In this document: positions 63,459-64,000 of the stretch, piece after piece | Layout: every line of letters begins with the position of its first letter | How positions within the stretch are numbered: the first letter of the stretch is position 1 | Notes under the pieces: generated by a model | What the model saw: only the letters and a program-made list of their open reading frames with translations | What the model was told of the DNA's origin: nothing | The model's database searches: none | Translations under genes and position numbers: made by a program | Origin: Candidatus Gastranaerophilales bacterium | GTDB lineage: Bacteria; Cyanobacteriota; Vampirovibrionia; Gastranaerophilales; Gastranaerophilaceae | DNA: 64,000 nt | Assembly: GCA_944326685.1 (NCBI GenBank) | Contig: CALVEV010000037.1 | Span: forward strand, 85,211 to 149,210 | Direction: 5' to 3'

Positions 63459-63572
63459 CGGATTGCGAGCATAGGGCGTAGGGATTGACGCAGGTCAATT
63501 CTGCAGGCCCGTTTAACGCGAGTAACCAAGATAAAGATTGTGGATAAAATAGGTAAATTGCAGGAGAGAGTA
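63459..63572 (+). other. GC-richer non-coding segment
   Basis: About 110 bases with much higher G+C than the rest (GCGAGCATAGGGCGTAGGG, ATTGAC-GCAG-GTCAAT stem at 63484-63499, AACGCG). No frame is convincing. Could be a structured RNA or DNA site; nothing more can be said. Confidence 0.35.
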
Positions 63573-63767
63573 ATGAATGAATTTGATTTAAAAATAATAG
63601 AATTAGTTTCTGTTGGTAAAACAAACGCAGAAATTGCAGATGATATTGGTTATTCAGAGGTCAATGTAAAAAAACGCTTGCAAAAATTATTTAAAAATTT
63701 TAATGTAAAAAATCGCTCTTCATTAGCTTATATTTGGCTATCTAGAAAGAATAAGCTCATTGATTAA
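63573..63767 (+). CDS. Second stand-alone LuxR-type helix-turn-helix protein
   Basis: From ATG 63573 (AGGAG upstream; a GTG at 63540 lies in front of the ribosome site) it encodes 64 aa: a GerE-type domain (I-I-E-L-V-S-V-G-K-T-N-A-E-I-A-D-D-I-G-Y-S-E-V-N-V-K-K-R). It is distinct from the copy at 57432. Its place at the end of the early region suggests a late-gene regulator, like ArpU/RinA-type proteins. Confidence 0.82.
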   Translation: MNEFDLKIIELVSVGKTNAEIADDIGYSEVNVKKRLQKLFKNFNVKNRSSLAYIWLSRKNKLID

Positions 63768-63935
63768 TAAAGTTTATACGAAAGATACCCCGACATAGTT
63801 TATACTTAAAATATACAGTCAGTCGTCTGAGTAGTTCCGATATATTCGGTCGGTCGATGAACTCACCATAATCCAAAGGAGTCGCTGGTCTGAATAAGGA
63901 TAACTGTGTCCTTGTATAAAATTGGGAGAGATGTT
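63768..63935. other. Non-coding stretch with dense inverted repeats, cos-like candidate
   Basis: Holds two AGTTTATAC copies, a CAGTCAGTCG / CGGTCGGTCG pair, CCGA-TATAT-TCGG and AAGGA-N8-TCCTT stems. It lies between a putative late regulator and the window edge, where a terminase gene would be expected. A packaging or origin site is possible; unproven. Confidence 0.35.
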
Positions 63936-64000
63936 TTGATATATTGTTGTGGTGAATATCATATCGCTGAAGAAAAGATTTCTCTTCAAGATAACGAAAA
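63936..64000 (+). CDS. Partial gene at window edge
   Basis: A frame from TTG 63936 with GGGAGAG upstream is open to the end (I-Y-C-C-G-E-Y-H-I-A-E-E-K). Only 21 codons are visible, so identity is unknown; terminase small subunit or another Cys-containing phage protein are possibilities. Confidence 0.35.
   Translation, partial: MIYCCGEYHIAEEKISLQDNE

Larger units (their letters stand above)
47913..64000. mobile_element. Prophage-like integrated element (left part, right end outside window)
   Basis: The element starts at tRNA-Arg and runs past the window end. It carries the integrase, ImmA/repressor control genes and a rightward early operon of recombination and replication genes, then many short overlapping phage-type genes. 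No host-type gene interrupts the run. No structural or terminase gene is seen up to 64000, so phage versus integrative element is not fully settled; the exonuclease/RecT/DnaC/RusA set favours a temperate phage. The attR copy of the tRNA 3' end should lie outside the window. Confidence 0.88.

Noticed and set aside
63484-63504. H-type pseudoknot ATTGAC-GCAG-GTCAAT-T-CTGC
   Set aside because: The stems are complementary, but loops of 0 and 1 base cannot span them, so only the simple hairpin is credible.
47995-64000. Recoded stop codons in the prophage
   Set aside because: TAA, TAG and TGA all end frames at sensible places and no gene is broken by an in-frame stop, so the standard code fits.

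Overview
The window is a strongly AT-rich bacterial chromosome segment ending in a prophage-like element. Several features suggest an uncultivated gut lineage such as Candidatus Gastranaerophilales (Melainabacteria/Vampirovibrionia). There is a Gram-negative lipopolysaccharide glycosyltransferase together with a LytR-CpsA-Psr protein, many proteins with Asn/Lys-rich N-termini carrying an F-K-G tag, EF-hand-like loops, and many lineage-type hypotheticals. The assignment is inference from style and gene content; no 16S gene is present.

Layout. 1-4362 (minus) is the N-terminal 1454 codons of a giant EF-hand/LysM/annexin-like surface protein cut by the window edge. 4.5-9 kb holds an rRNA methyltransferase, a probable pseudo-hydrolase, a helical repeat protein, PncC and a YkgJ-type cysteine-cluster protein. 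9-11.2 kb is a large hypothetical with a leucine-rich tail. 11.3-14.2 kb is an operon TPR-nadD-yqeK-panE-like. 14.3-15.9 kb encodes an isocitrate dehydrogenase-type enzyme coupled to an unknown protein.

15.9-24.5 kb is the most unusual chromosomal region. It has a kinase-fold membrane protein and two divergent gene sets built around three related AAA+ proteins. One AAA+ protein has intact motifs, one has Asp to Asn in Walker B, and one has lost both the P-loop and Walker B. Membrane proteins and small unknowns are interleaved. Two junctions in this cluster would be fused in frame by a single extra A, one of them at an A11 tract.

24.6-47.7 kb is mostly housekeeping: rplI, rseP, an LCP protein, gyrA, alaS, surE, a lone acyl-CoA dehydratase activase, DAHP synthase, a GT9 heptosyltransferase, leuS and pgi. 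Small lineage-specific proteins are interspersed and clear intrinsic terminators separate the units.

47.8-64 kb is an integrated element next to a tRNA-Arg(ACG) gene. It has a tyrosine integrase, a short ImmA-like peptidase, a repressor, and a divergent control region with paired operator-like repeats. A rightward early operon follows: Cro-like and excisionase-like HTH genes, YqaJ exonuclease, DUF1351, RecT, replication initiator, DnaC-type loader and RusA resolvase. Then come many small phage genes: HNH, two YopX-type, ASCH, two stand-alone LuxR-type HTHs and mini-proteins. No capsid, portal or terminase gene is reached, so the right end of the element lies outside the window.
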